Both the position numbers and the translations under genes were made by a program. DNA of 64,000 bases from Nonomuraea turcica (GTDB lineage: Bacteria > Actinomycetota > Actinomycetes > Streptosporangiales > Streptosporangiaceae), in contig NZ_JAUZQF010000002.1 of NCBI RefSeq assembly GCF_030718205.1, positions 186,001 through 250,000 of the forward strand, in the 5' to 3' direction. The notes beneath the pieces were generated by a model. The model was not told the DNA's origin, did not search any database, and worked only from the letters and a program-made list of their open reading frames with translations. Position 1 is the first letter of the stretch. Each line of letters begins with the position of its first letter. This document shows, one piece after another, positions 8,126 through 16,868 of this stretch.

Positions 8126-10939
8126 ATGCCGCTTTTCGGACGGGAAGCCGAGCTGAAGGCCCTGGCCGAGCTCATCGACGAGCAGGAGAGCCGCAGCGGC
8201 GCCCTCCTCCGGGGAGAGCCCGGCATCGGGAAGTCCGCGCTGGTGGCGGAGGCCGTCTCTGCCGCTTCCGCCGCGGGCCTGCGCGTGCTGACGGTGACCG
8301 GCACCGAGTCCGAGCACAACCTCGCCTACGCGGGGCTGCACCAACTGCTGTACCCGGTCAGAGCGGGCATGGCCGCCCTCCCCGCCGCCCAGCGCGACGC
8401 CCTCAGCGGTGCGCTGGGCCTGGCTGACGCGGCGGCCGGACCCAGCGCCCACCTCGTCGGGCTGGCCACGCTGACGCTGCTGGCGGAGGAGTCCGTCCGG
8501 CGGTCGCTGCTGGTTGTCGCCGAGGACGCGCACTGGCTCGACCGCGCCAGCGCCGACGTCCTCGCCTTCGTGGCCCGCCGCATCGAGTCCGAGCCCATCG
8601 TCGTGATCGCGACCCTCCGGGAGGGCGAGCGCTCGCCCTTGGAGGACGCCGGTCTGTCCCCGATGCCCCTCGACCGGCTCCCCGACCAGGTCGCCGCCGA
8701 ACTGCTGGACACGACCGCCCCCGGCCTCGCCCCGGAGGTCCGGGCATGGCTGCTGGCCCAGGCCGCCGGAAACCCCCTGGCCCTGACCGAGCTACCGGCC
8801 GCCCTGGGAGAGCACGCGAGGCCCGGCTCGGCGCAGCCGCTGAGCGAGCATCCCGGACCTGGTCCGGCGTTGCCGGATCGCCTCGGGCCCGGCCTGCCGC
8901 TGCCCGATCCCCTCGGGCCCGGAGGCCTTACGCTGTCGCTCACTGAGCGGCTCGAGCGAGCCTTCACCGCGCGGGTCGCCGCGCTTCCCGCGCCGGCCCG
9001 TACCGCGCTGCTGGTCGCGGCGCTGGCCCAGGGCGATTCGGCCGCTGAGGCGCTTGCCGCCACCGGGCTTATTCTCGGGACGGCGGCTGAGCCGGAGATC
9101 CTCGCGCCGGCCGTCGAGGCCCGGCTGATCGAGCAGGAAGCCGGCAGCGTGCGGTTCCGGCATCCCCTGATGCGCGCGGCCATCCCGGTGGCCGCGACGC
9201 CCGCCGAACGCCGCCGGGCCCACCTGGCGCTCGCCGAGACGCTGCGCGACCGGCCGGACCGGCAGGTTTGGCACCGGGCCGCCGCGGCGCCGGGGCCGGA
9301 CGAGGAGGTGGCGGCCGAGCTGGACCGCGCCGCCGACCGGGCCGGGCACAGGGGCGGGGTGGCCGCCGCGATCGCGGCGCTCGACCAGGCGGCCCGGCTG
9401 AGCGAGGAGCCGGACCGCAAGGCGCTCAGGCTGCTGAGAGCGGCCGAGCTGGCGGTCGAGTCAGGCCGCCGCGACACGGCGGAGCGCATGGTGGGCGACG
9501 CGCGGGCGCTCGACCTGTCGCCGCGCAGGCGCGCCACCGCCGCCTGGCTGCTCAGCGGGTTCGAGGACGGGGTGCGCGAGCACGTCTCCCGCGTGCCCGA
9601 GCTGACCGGGCTGGCCGCGTCGGCGACCGCCGACGGGCACCCCGAGCCGGCCGCCCGCATCCTGTGGGGCGCGGCCATGCGCTGCTTCTGGTCCGAGCCC
9701 GGCCAGGACGCCCGCCGCGAGCTGATGGACGTGGCCGACCGGCTGCCCCTCCCCGCAGGGGACCCGCGCATGGTCGCGGTTGCCGCGTACGTCGCGCCGT
9801 TCGAGCGGGGCGCCACCGTGCTCGACCGGCTCCGCGAGCTGGCCGGCGTGGCGGGCGAGGAGCCGGAGACCTACCGCTACTTGGGCAGCGCGGCACTCCA
9901 GGTAGGGGCGTTCGACCTGGCCGCCCGCTTCTCCGAGACCGCGGCGCCGGGCCTGCGTGCCCAGGGGCGGCTCGGGCTGCTGCCGCGGGCGCTGGCCGTG
10001 CAGGCGTGGAGCCTGACCAGGCTCGGCGACCTGGCCACCGCCCTGCCGGCCGCGGCGGAGGCCGCCAAGCTCGCCCGGGAGACGGGCCAGCCCTTCATGT
10101 ACGGGCTCGCGATCGCCGTCCAGGCCGAGATCGCCGCGCTGAAGGGCGACCACGGCCGGGCGGGCACGCTCGCCGACGAGGCGGAACGGGTCGCGCTCCC
10201 CGCCGGCGCCCGGCCCGTCCTGGCCACCGTCCAGCTCGCGCGCGGCCTCGCCGCCCTGAGCGAGGGCCGCTTCGACGACGCGTTCGCCGCGCTGAGCCGC
10301 ATCCTCGACCCCGCCGACCCCGCCTACCAGCTCGCCCTGCGCGCCTACTGCCTCGCGGAGCTGACCGAGGCCGCCGCACGGGCCGGGCGGGCCGACACGA
10401 TGCGGGACATCCTGTACGACCTGGAGCCCGAGGCCGCCTCGACGCCTTCGCCCGCGCTGCACATCGGGCTGCGTTACGCGCGCGCCGTGCTCGCCCCGAA
10501 CGCGCAGGCGGAGGAGCTGTTCACGGCCGCGCTGCGGGCGGACCTGACCGGCTGGCCCGCCGAACGCGGACGCCTGCACCTGGCGTTCGGCGAATGGCTG
10601 CGGCGGCAGCGCCGGGCCGTAGAGTGCCGGGCGCACCTGCGTACGGCCAGGGAGAGTTTCGACGCGCTCGGCCTGACCGCATGGGGCGAGCGCGCCCGCG
10701 CGGAGCTGCGCGGCGCGGGCGAGTCGAGCCCGAACCGAGACCCCGACGCGCGCGACCAGCTCACCCCGCACGAGCTGAACATCGCGCGGCTGGCCGCCGA
10801 GGGGCTGACGAACCGGGAGATCGGGCAGCGGCTGTACCTGTCCCACCGCACCGTCGGCACCCACCTGCACCGGATCTTCCCCAAGCTGGGCGTCAGCTCC
10901 CGCTCCGATCTGGCGCGGGTGCTCAAGCCCGCGCGGTGA
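8126..10939 (+). CDS. LAL-type LuxR family transcriptional regulator
   Basis: 937-residue LAL regulator, the second in this window. Walker A GEPGIGKSA sits at about 30-38 and a LLVVAED Walker B-like motif near 130. The C-terminal LuxR helix-turn-helix has GLTNREIGQRLYLSHRTVG. Residues about 232-268 form a Pro/Gly/Leu-rich insert made of imperfect repeats of a LPDxLGPG unit, which looks like a low-complexity expansion between ATPase subdomains. It follows a membrane protein gene by 4 bases. Its 3' end overlaps the convergent aldo/keto reductase gene by 17 bases. Confidence 0.9.
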   Translation: MPLFGREAELKALAELIDEQESRSGALLRGEPGIGKSALVAEAVSAASAAGLRVLTVTGTESEHNLAYAGLHQLLYPVRAGMAALPAAQRDALSGALGLADAAAGPSAHLVGLATLTLLAEESVRRSLLVVAEDAHWLDRASADVLAFVARRIESEPIVVIATLREGERSPLEDAGLSPMPLDRLPDQVAAELLDTTAPGLAPEVRAWLLAQAAGNPLALTELPAALGEHARPGSAQPLSEHPGPGPALPDRLGPGLPLPDPLGPGGLTLSLTERLERAFTARVAALPAPARTALLVAALAQGDSAAEALAATGLILGTAAEPEILAPAVEARLIEQEAGSVRFRHPLMRAAIPVAATPAERRRAHLALAETLRDRPDRQVWHRAAAAPGPDEEVAAELDRAADRAGHRGGVAAAIAALDQAARLSEEPDRKALRLLRAAELAVESGRRDTAERMVGDARALDLSPRRRATAAWLLSGFEDGVREHVSRVPELTGLAASATADGHPEPAARILWGAAMRCFWSEPGQDARRELMDVADRLPLPAGDPRMVAVAAYVAPFERGATVLDRLRELAGVAGEEPETYRYLGSAALQVGAFDLAARFSETAAPGLRAQGRLGLLPRALAVQAWSLTRLGDLATALPAAAEAAKLARETGQPFMYGLAIAVQAEIAALKGDHGRAGTLADEAERVALPAGARPVLATVQLARGLAALSEGRFDDAFAALSRILDPADPAYQLALRAYCLAELTEAAARAGRADTMRDILYDLEPEAASTPSPALHIGLRYARAVLAPNAQAEELFTAALRADLTGWPAERGRLHLAFGEWLRRQRRAVECRAHLRTARESFDALGLTAWGERARAELRGAGESSPNRDPDARDQLTPHELNIARLAAEGLTNREIGQRLYLSHRTVGTHLHRIFPKLGVSSRSDLARVLKPAR

Positions 10940-12014
10940 CCCAGTTCCGTACGGCCGGGGCGTACCCGGCCGGCTTGTCCCCGACCTTGACGCCCGTACT
11001 GACCAGCCAGCTCTGGTAGTCCGGCGTGAACATCCGGTAGACCGACTCCGGCGGCACGGAACTCGCCTCGTCCAGGTGGGCGCGCAACTCGGCCGGCAGC
11101 TCGAAGTCGAGGGCCGCGAGGTTGGCGTCGAGCTGGTCCGTGCCGCTCGCGCCGACGATCGCCGAGGCGACCCCCGGCTGGGTGGCGACCCAATTGAGCG
11201 CCACCTGGGCCATCGTCCTGCCGACCTTGCCCGCGACGTCTTCGAGCACCGCCAGCACCCCCCATTCCCGCTCCGTCCACGAGCCTCCGCTGAGCCGGCC
11301 CTCAGCGGCCGGGCCGCGATCGGTGTCGCGGTACTTCCCGGTGAGGAAGCCGCTCCCGAGCGGGCTCCACGCGGTGATCCCGAGCCCCAGGGCCTGCCCC
11401 ATGGGGACGTGCTCGCGCTCGATCGTCCGGTCCACGAGGGAGTAGGGCAGTTGCAGGCTGACCATCGGTACGAGGGAGTGCGTCTCGGCCAGGGTCTGGG
11501 CCCGCGCCGCGTACCAGCTCGGCACATCCGACAGGCCCGCGTACCGGATCTTGCCCGCCCTGGTGAGGTCGTCGAAGGTGCGCAGGACCTCCTCGATGGG
11601 AGTGATCCGGTCCCAGGTGTGCAGCAGGAGCAGGTCGAGGTGGTCGGTACGCAGGCGGCGCAGCGACGCCTCGACCGCCCTGATCATGTGCTTGCGCCCG
11701 TTGCCGCCCGCGTTCGGATCCCCGGGATCGACGCTGTTGGTGAACTTGGTGGTGAGCACCACCCGGTCGCGCACCTTGGCCTCCGCGATGAGGTTGCCGA
11801 GAATCGTCTCGCTCTCACCGGCGGTGTAGAAGTCGGCGGTGTCGATGAAGTTCCCGCCCGCTTCGAGGTAGCGGCGGAAGATGGGGCGAGCCTCCTGCTC
11901 GCTCTTCCCGTACGCGGCGTGGAAGCCGCCGGTGCCGAAGTTCATCGTGCCGAGGGCCAACCGGCTGACGCGCAGGCCGGAACGGCCGAGCAAGTAATAC
12001 TGATCCAGAGACAT
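10923..12014 (-). CDS. Aldo/keto reductase
   Basis: NADPH-dependent (beta/alpha)8 aldo/keto reductase of 363 residues. The catalytic tetrad is visible: Asp and Tyr in NFIDTADFYTAG, Lys in VVLTTKF and His in LDLLLLHTWD. The C-terminal ASAIVGASGTDQLDANL segment matches the cofactor-binding loop of this family. The ATG at 12014 is preferred over a TTG 15 bases upstream. Divergent from a TetR gene with a clean palindrome between the two starts, so it is very probably the regulated target of that TetR protein. Such pairs usually handle reactive carbonyls; the substrate here is unknown. Confidence 0.9.
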   Translation of the reverse strand: MSLDQYYLLGRSGLRVSRLALGTMNFGTGGFHAAYGKSEQEARPIFRRYLEAGGNFIDTADFYTAGESETILGNLIAEAKVRDRVVLTTKFTNSVDPGDPNAGGNGRKHMIRAVEASLRRLRTDHLDLLLLHTWDRITPIEEVLRTFDDLTRAGKIRYAGLSDVPSWYAARAQTLAETHSLVPMVSLQLPYSLVDRTIEREHVPMGQALGLGITAWSPLGSGFLTGKYRDTDRGPAAEGRLSGGSWTEREWGVLAVLEDVAGKVGRTMAQVALNWVATQPGVASAIVGASGTDQLDANLAALDFELPAELRAHLDEASSVPPESVYRMFTPDYQSWLVSTGVKVGDKPAGYAPAVRNWVTARA

Positions 12015-12038
12015 GCTCTCAGGGTGCAAGGTTTAAAA

Positions 12039-12054
12039 TGGACTGGCAAGTCCA
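12039..12054. promoter_or_regulatory. Candidate TetR operator between reductase and regulator
   Basis: Perfect 6-bp arms TGGACT and AGTCCA around GGCA, in the 60-bp gap between the divergent aldo/keto reductase and TetR starts. Being the only clear palindrome there, it is the likely binding site for the TetR protein encoded at 12075. Confidence 0.6.
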
Positions 12055-12074
12055 GAAAAATGGGAGGGGGTGTC

Positions 12075-12689
12075 ATGCGCTCGCTGACCCGCAAGGGAGC
12101 CGCCACCAGGCAGCGCATTCTCGAAGGCGCGGCCACGCACATCCGCGAGTTCGGCGTGCCCGCCACGACCCTGGACGACATCCTGGCCAGGACCTCGACG
12201 AGCAAGAGCCAGCTGTTCCACTACTTCCCCGGCGGGCGGGAGGAGCTGCTGCTGGCCGTGGCCCGCCTGGAGGCCGGCCGCGTGCTGGAGGACCAGCGGC
12301 CCCAGCTCGACAGCCTCACCTCCTGGCCCGCCTGGCAGGCGTGGCGCGACAGGGTCGTCGAGCGCTACCGGCAGCAGGGCCACCTGTGCGCGCTCAATTC
12401 CGTCACCTCGCACCTGGGCGCCAGCACGCCCGGCGCCCAGGCCGTGGTCACCGAGCTGATGCGGCGCTGGCAGCACGAGATCGCCGCCGGCGTACGGCAC
12501 ATGCAGTCCATCGGCGAGATCGATCCCGGCCTGGACCCCGACCGGGCGGCGGCCGGGCTGCTGGCCGGCATCCAGGGCGGCGTGCTGATCCAGATGTCCA
12601 CCGGTGAGACCACCCACCTGGAGGCCGCCCTGGACCTGGGCATCGCCCACCTCCGCGACAGCGGCACGCGCGACCGATCAGACCAGTGA
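12075..12689 (+). CDS. TetR/AcrR family transcriptional regulator
   Basis: 204-residue repressor. Its helix-turn-helix spans about residues 25-50 (TTLDDILARTSTSKSQLFHY), followed by the FPGGREELLLAV motif, and the C-terminal half resembles the TetR_C family of NemR/YxaF-like proteins. The ATG at 12075 follows a strong GGGAGGGGG ribosome site; an in-frame ATG at 12060 lacks one. It is divergent from the aldo/keto reductase over a palindromic operator. The stop overlaps the convergent SARP gene by 12 bases. Confidence 0.88.
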   Translation: MRSLTRKGAATRQRILEGAATHIREFGVPATTLDDILARTSTSKSQLFHYFPGGREELLLAVARLEAGRVLEDQRPQLDSLTSWPAWQAWRDRVVERYRQQGHLCALNSVTSHLGASTPGAQAVVTELMRRWQHEIAAGVRHMQSIGEIDPGLDPDRAAAGLLAGIQGGVLIQMSTGETTHLEAALDLGIAHLRDSGTRDRSDQ

Positions 12690-13448
12690 GGCCGCCGTCC
12701 TGATCCGGGCGTGCATCCTGCGCAGGCCGGGCCCCGGCTCCAGTCCCAGGTCGTCGTCCAGCAGCCGGGCGGCCCGGCGGTAGGCCGACAGGGCCTCCAC
12801 GCGCCGGCCGTCCCGGTCGAGGGCCCACATCAGCAGCTCCCACAACCGCTCCCGGTAGGGCTCCGCCGACGTCGCGCGCGTCAGCCCCGCGATCGCCTCG
12901 CCGCAGTCGCCCCGCTCGATGTCGATCGCCCAGCGCTCCTCCATGGCCGAGGCGCGAAGCTGTTCGAGCCAGGCGCGGCGGCCCTCGAAGAAGGCCCCGC
13001 CGAGACCGCCGAGCGCCGGCCCGCGCCACAGCGCCAGCGCGCCGCGCAGCAGCCGCGAAGCCTCCCCGAGCTCCCCCCGCTCGCGGGCCTCCCTGGCGGC
13101 GGCGGTGGTCTGGCGGAACACCGTCACGTCCACCGTGCCGGGGTCCACGGCCAGGTGGTAGCCCCGGCCCGCCGACCTGATCTCCGCCTCCGTGCCCAGC
13201 CCGGCGGCACCGCCGTCGGCCAGCGTACGGCGCAGGCGCGAGACGTACGTACGCACGCTCACCACGGCGCTGCGCGGCGCCTCACAGCCCCACAACGCGC
13301 CCACGATCTCGTCGAGCGAGACCTGCCGCCCGTCGCTCAGGAGCAGCAGGGCCAGCAGCCTGCGTTGCTGCGGGGAGCCGACCCCCAGCTCGTCCCCGCC
13401 GCTCCAGACCTTGATCGGTCCCAGTAACCCGAAACTCACCCCGGCCAT
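12678..13448 (-). CDS. SARP-type (AfsR/DnrI) transcriptional regulator
   Basis: 256-residue short SARP. A winged-helix DNA-binding domain lies at about 5-95, with SPQQRRLLALLLL and VRTYVSRLRRTL as marker motifs. It is followed by the bacterial transcriptional activation (BTAD) domain at about 100-245, ending with the usual DDDLGLEPGPGLRRMHARI. The ATG at 13448 is preferred because the conserved FGLLGPIKV strand begins just after it. No biosynthetic genes are adjacent, so the target pathway is not in view. It is divergent from a larger SARP-ATPase gene. Confidence 0.87.
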   Translation of the reverse strand: MAGVSFGLLGPIKVWSGGDELGVGSPQQRRLLALLLLSDGRQVSLDEIVGALWGCEAPRSAVVSVRTYVSRLRRTLADGGAAGLGTEAEIRSAGRGYHLAVDPGTVDVTVFRQTTAAAREARERGELGEASRLLRGALALWRGPALGGLGGAFFEGRRAWLEQLRASAMEERWAIDIERGDCGEAIAGLTRATSAEPYRERLWELLMWALDRDGRRVEALSAYRRAARLLDDDLGLEPGPGLRRMHARIRTAASLV

Positions 13449-13502
13449 CGAGGTTCCCCCACCTCTCGCGTAGCGCGAACCGTCGTTGACCGACCTTACT
13501 GA

Positions 13503-13560
13503 CGCCACGTCGGGCTTCAGGACGTGGCGGGCGAATGACGTACACACATGCCGTCATGTG
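13503..13560. promoter_or_regulatory. Two inverted repeats between divergent SARP genes
   Basis: Two palindromes sit in the 206-bp gap between divergent SARP starts. The first has 9-bp perfect arms CGCCACGTC and GACGTGGCG around 9 bases (13503-13529). The second has CACATG and CATGTG around 4 bases (13545-13560). They may be operators or leader hairpins; SARPs normally bind direct repeats, so another regulator may be involved. Confidence 0.4.
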
Positions 13561-13654
13561 ACGCTCGCGACGGCGATCCGGGCGCGCATACCTTCGGGGA
13601 CGTACAACCGCGAGCCCTGCGTGACGGGGTCTCGCGCAGCCACGCAACCCGATC

Positions 13655-16144
13655 GTGATTGGACGGCCGAACGTGCTCCCGGCTCCGCGCAGGTTCACCG
13701 TTCTCGGCCCGCCCGCCCTCTACCGCGGTGACGAGCGGCTGGATCTCGGTGCGCCGCAGCAGCAGGCCGTGCTGATGGTGCTGCTGGCCAACAGCGGCAG
13801 CTTCGTACGGATCAGCGAGCTGATCGACGGCCTGTGGGGCGAGCAGGCGCCGGCCTCCGGCGAGGCCGTCATCAGGACCTACATCTCCCGCATCCGGCGG
13901 CTGCTGTCCGAGGACGGGCCCGGCCAGGCGATCAGCTCCCAATCCGGGGGCTACATGCTGGACCCGTCGCTGTTCGCGCTGGACGCCGCCGAGTTCGCCG
14001 AGCTGGTGGAGACCGCCAGGAGGGAACGCGCGAGCGGGCACCTCGCGGCGGCGGCCAAGTGCTTGGAGGAGGCGCTAGGCCTCTGGACGGGCACGGCGCT
14101 GGCCGGTGTCCCCGGCGAGGCCGCCGAGCGCGAACGGTTCCGGCTGGAACGGCTGCGGCTGACCGCCACCCAGGAGCTGCTGCGGCTGCGCCTGGAGCTG
14201 GGGGAGCACGCCGTGGTGGTGGCCGAGGTGCCGCTGCTCATCGAGCAGAACCGGCTGGAAGAGCCGCTGTACGAGATCTACCTGCTCGCCCTGTACCGCA
14301 GCGGCAGGCGGGCGGACGCCCTCGAGGTCTACCGGATGGTGTACGACCTGCTGGGCAAGGAGCTGGGCGTGAGCCCCGGGCCGCGGCTGCGGGAGATCCA
14401 CGACCAGATCCTGCGGGCCGACGCGGGCCACGACGACGGGTACGCCCCCGCCCCGCGGGCCGAGCCGGCCGCCGTACAGCCGAAGCGGGGAGCGGACCGG
14501 TTCGCCGGGAGGGGCGCGGAGCGCGCCGCCTTCCGCGACCTGCTGGCGAAGGGGGAAGGCCCGGCCCTGCTGTTCCTCCGCGGGCCGGCCGGCATCGGCA
14601 AGTCGGCCCTGCTGCACAAGCTCGCCGAGGACGCCGCCGCCGCAGGACGTCGCGTGCGGCACCTGCACGGCTCGGCGCCGGCGGCGCAAACCCGTGACCA
14701 CCCGCACGGCCCGGAGACCGCGCAGGCGCGCGAGTTCGTGGAGGACCTCTCCGGTGCCGTGCTGCTCGTCGACTCATTCGACGAGGCCGACGAGGCGTGG
14801 CTGCGCGAGCCCCTGCCCGGCGACCCGATCGTCGTGGTGGCGGGCCGCACCGGGCCCAGCGCCGTCTGGCTCACCGACCCGGCCTGGGCGGGCAGGATCG
14901 TGGTCCGGCGCCTCGAAGCCCTCACCGCCACGGAGTCCGCCGAGCTGATGGCGGCCCGCGGCACGGACCCCGCCCTCCGCAGGTCCATCGCGGACTTCGC
15001 GGCCGGCCACCCCTTCGCCCTGTCGCTCGCCGCCGAGGTCGGCAGGAGCATGTCGGCCACCGGGGAGCCGCCGCGCCGCGCCGCCGTGCGGTACGTGGTG
15101 GACAACGTGCTCGCCCGCCTGGCCGGCGACGTGCCGACGCAGGCGCACTGGTGGGCGCTGCACGTGTGCGCGCACGCCCGCCACACCACCGAGGACCTTC
15201 TCGGGGCGGTGCTGCCGGACGCGGGCCGGACGGCGGCCGAGCTGTTCGCCTGGCTGCGGGCGCACCCGTACATCGAGACCGCCTCGCCCGGCCTGGAGAT
15301 CAACGGCGTGCTGCGCGAGGCCCTCGACGACGACCTGCGCTGGCGGGACCCCGCCGGCTACGAGCGCATGCACCGGCGGATCCGCCACCACGTCATGGGC
15401 CGGCTCCTGCGCGATGCCCGCGACCCGCACGCGTACCTGACCGTCATGCGGACGATCAGCCATCTGCGCAGGCGCGGCGGCGTCGCGCACCGGTACGTCT
15501 CCCAGGTCGGCGAGGAGGACGTGCGGTGGTGCGCGGCGACCCCCGCCGACCACGACGAGCTCCTCACCATGGCGCGCGACACCCACGGCGAGCTGACGGC
15601 CGCCTCGGTCCGGTTCTGGCTGGGCCGCCGCCCCGAAGCCTTCTCCCTGCTGCGGTGCCGGGGGAGCGACCGCCTGCGCGCGTACCTGAGCTGGCTGACC
15701 CTGCGGGCGCCGGAGCGGGAGGAGCTGGAGGCCGACCCCGTCGTGGCGGAGATCTGGCTCGACATGGGCCGGCGCACGGCGATGCCTCTGGGGTCGCACA
15801 TCGCGATCGCGCGGCACCTGGTCTGCCCGGCCTTCGAGGCCAAGCCGTCCCCCGTGACGGACGTGTTCCAGGCGCGGATGATGCGCGGCTGGCTGCACGA
15901 GCCGGGGCTGGCGGCGTCGTACCTGGTCGTCACGAACGGGCAGGTGTGGCGGCCGTTGATGAAGTACCTGGGCCAGGACGAGCTGGAGTGCGTGCGCGGG
16001 GACCATCCGTACGCGATCTTCGGCCACGACTGGCTGGCCGACCCGCCGGAGACCTGGCGGGATCACCACCTGGACGAGGAGCTGTGGGCGGAAAGGCACC
16101 TGAGCCTGTTCCGCCGCCAGGACGCGTCCGAGGTGGACGACTGA
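13655..16144 (+). CDS. AfsR-like SARP regulator with ATPase domain
   Basis: 829-residue regulator in three parts. A winged-helix domain lies at about 12-105 (APQQQAVLMVLL, VIRTYISRIRRLL). A BTAD domain follows at about 110-255, ending GKELGVSPGPRLREIHDQI. Then comes a STAND-type ATPase with Walker A RGPAGIGKSALL at about 307-318. The C-terminal third is helical with no recognised domain and contains an unusual Trp/Arg-rich end. The GTG at 13655 is used; a GTG at 13673 is equally possible. The stop is 10 bases before the molybdopterin oxidoreductase start, so the two may share a transcript. Confidence 0.85.
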   Translation: MIGRPNVLPAPRRFTVLGPPALYRGDERLDLGAPQQQAVLMVLLANSGSFVRISELIDGLWGEQAPASGEAVIRTYISRIRRLLSEDGPGQAISSQSGGYMLDPSLFALDAAEFAELVETARRERASGHLAAAAKCLEEALGLWTGTALAGVPGEAAERERFRLERLRLTATQELLRLRLELGEHAVVVAEVPLLIEQNRLEEPLYEIYLLALYRSGRRADALEVYRMVYDLLGKELGVSPGPRLREIHDQILRADAGHDDGYAPAPRAEPAAVQPKRGADRFAGRGAERAAFRDLLAKGEGPALLFLRGPAGIGKSALLHKLAEDAAAAGRRVRHLHGSAPAAQTRDHPHGPETAQAREFVEDLSGAVLLVDSFDEADEAWLREPLPGDPIVVVAGRTGPSAVWLTDPAWAGRIVVRRLEALTATESAELMAARGTDPALRRSIADFAAGHPFALSLAAEVGRSMSATGEPPRRAAVRYVVDNVLARLAGDVPTQAHWWALHVCAHARHTTEDLLGAVLPDAGRTAAELFAWLRAHPYIETASPGLEINGVLREALDDDLRWRDPAGYERMHRRIRHHVMGRLLRDARDPHAYLTVMRTISHLRRRGGVAHRYVSQVGEEDVRWCAATPADHDELLTMARDTHGELTAASVRFWLGRRPEAFSLLRCRGSDRLRAYLSWLTLRAPEREELEADPVVAEIWLDMGRRTAMPLGSHIAIARHLVCPAFEAKPSPVTDVFQARMMRGWLHEPGLAASYLVVTNGQVWRPLMKYLGQDELECVRGDHPYAIFGHDWLADPPETWRDHHLDEELWAERHLSLFRRQDASEVDD

Positions 16145-16154
16145 GGGGGGAACC

Positions 16155-16868
16155 TTGAGCAAGAACCGCAATCCTGGAACTCCGGCGGAGAGCGGCCCGC
16201 CCATCGCGCGCCGCACGATGTTCTCGATGCTGGGCGTGGGCGCCGCCGCCCTCGCCGCCGCGCCGCTCGTGCAGGGCGGCTGGGAGCGCTTCCTCAACGT
16301 CGCCTCCCAGAACGACCCCACGGGGCTCACCGGGCTGCTGCCCAACCCGGGCGGGTTCCGCTACTTCAGCGTGGCGGGCTCGGTGCAGGAGAAGACCGCG
16401 GCCGACTACCGGCTGGAGATCGGCGGGCTGGTCGAGCGGCCGGTGACGTACACGCTGGACGAGCTGCGCGCGCTGCCGCAGACGCGGGTCGTCGGCGAGG
16501 CGCGCTGCACCGACGGCTGGCGGGTGGAGAACGTGCCGTGGAAGGGGGTGCTGCTCTCGCACCTGCTCGACCTGGCGGGGGTACGCCCTGAGGGCAAGGC
16601 CATCCGCTTCACCTGCTTCGACGGCGTCTACACCGAGAGCCTCACCCTCGACCAGGCCCGCCGCGCCGACGTGCTGGTGGCGCTGGACATGCTGGACGCG
16701 CCGGTTACCCACGAGCGCGGCGGCCCCGTACGGCTCTACGTCGCGCCGATGTACTTCTACAAGTCCGCCAAGTGGCTGTCCGGCATCTCCGTCACCGACA
16801 AGGTCATTCCCGGTTACTGGGAGGAGTACGGCTATGACATCGACGGCTGGCTCGACAAGGAGGCCTGA
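16155..16868 (+). CDS. Sulfite-oxidase-fold molybdopterin oxidoreductase
   Basis: 237-residue oxidoreductase of the molybdopterin-binding sulfite oxidase/MsrP (YedY) fold. The probable Mo-ligand cysteine is in EARCTDGWRVENVPWKGV, the classical sequence around it, and the C-terminal SAKWLSGISV motif is also typical. The N terminus has ARRTMFSMLGVGAAALAAAP, a short Tat signal, so it should act outside the membrane. The TTG start is supported by a GGGGGG site 4 bases upstream. It overlaps by 35 bases the gene for a cytochrome b membrane protein, the probable electron partner. The substrate is unknown (sulfite, methionine sulfoxide or another oxo compound). Confidence 0.85.
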   Translation: MSKNRNPGTPAESGPPIARRTMFSMLGVGAAALAAAPLVQGGWERFLNVASQNDPTGLTGLLPNPGGFRYFSVAGSVQEKTAADYRLEIGGLVERPVTYTLDELRALPQTRVVGEARCTDGWRVENVPWKGVLLSHLLDLAGVRPEGKAIRFTCFDGVYTESLTLDQARRADVLVALDMLDAPVTHERGGPVRLYVAPMYFYKSAKWLSGISVTDKVIPGYWEEYGYDIDGWLDKEA

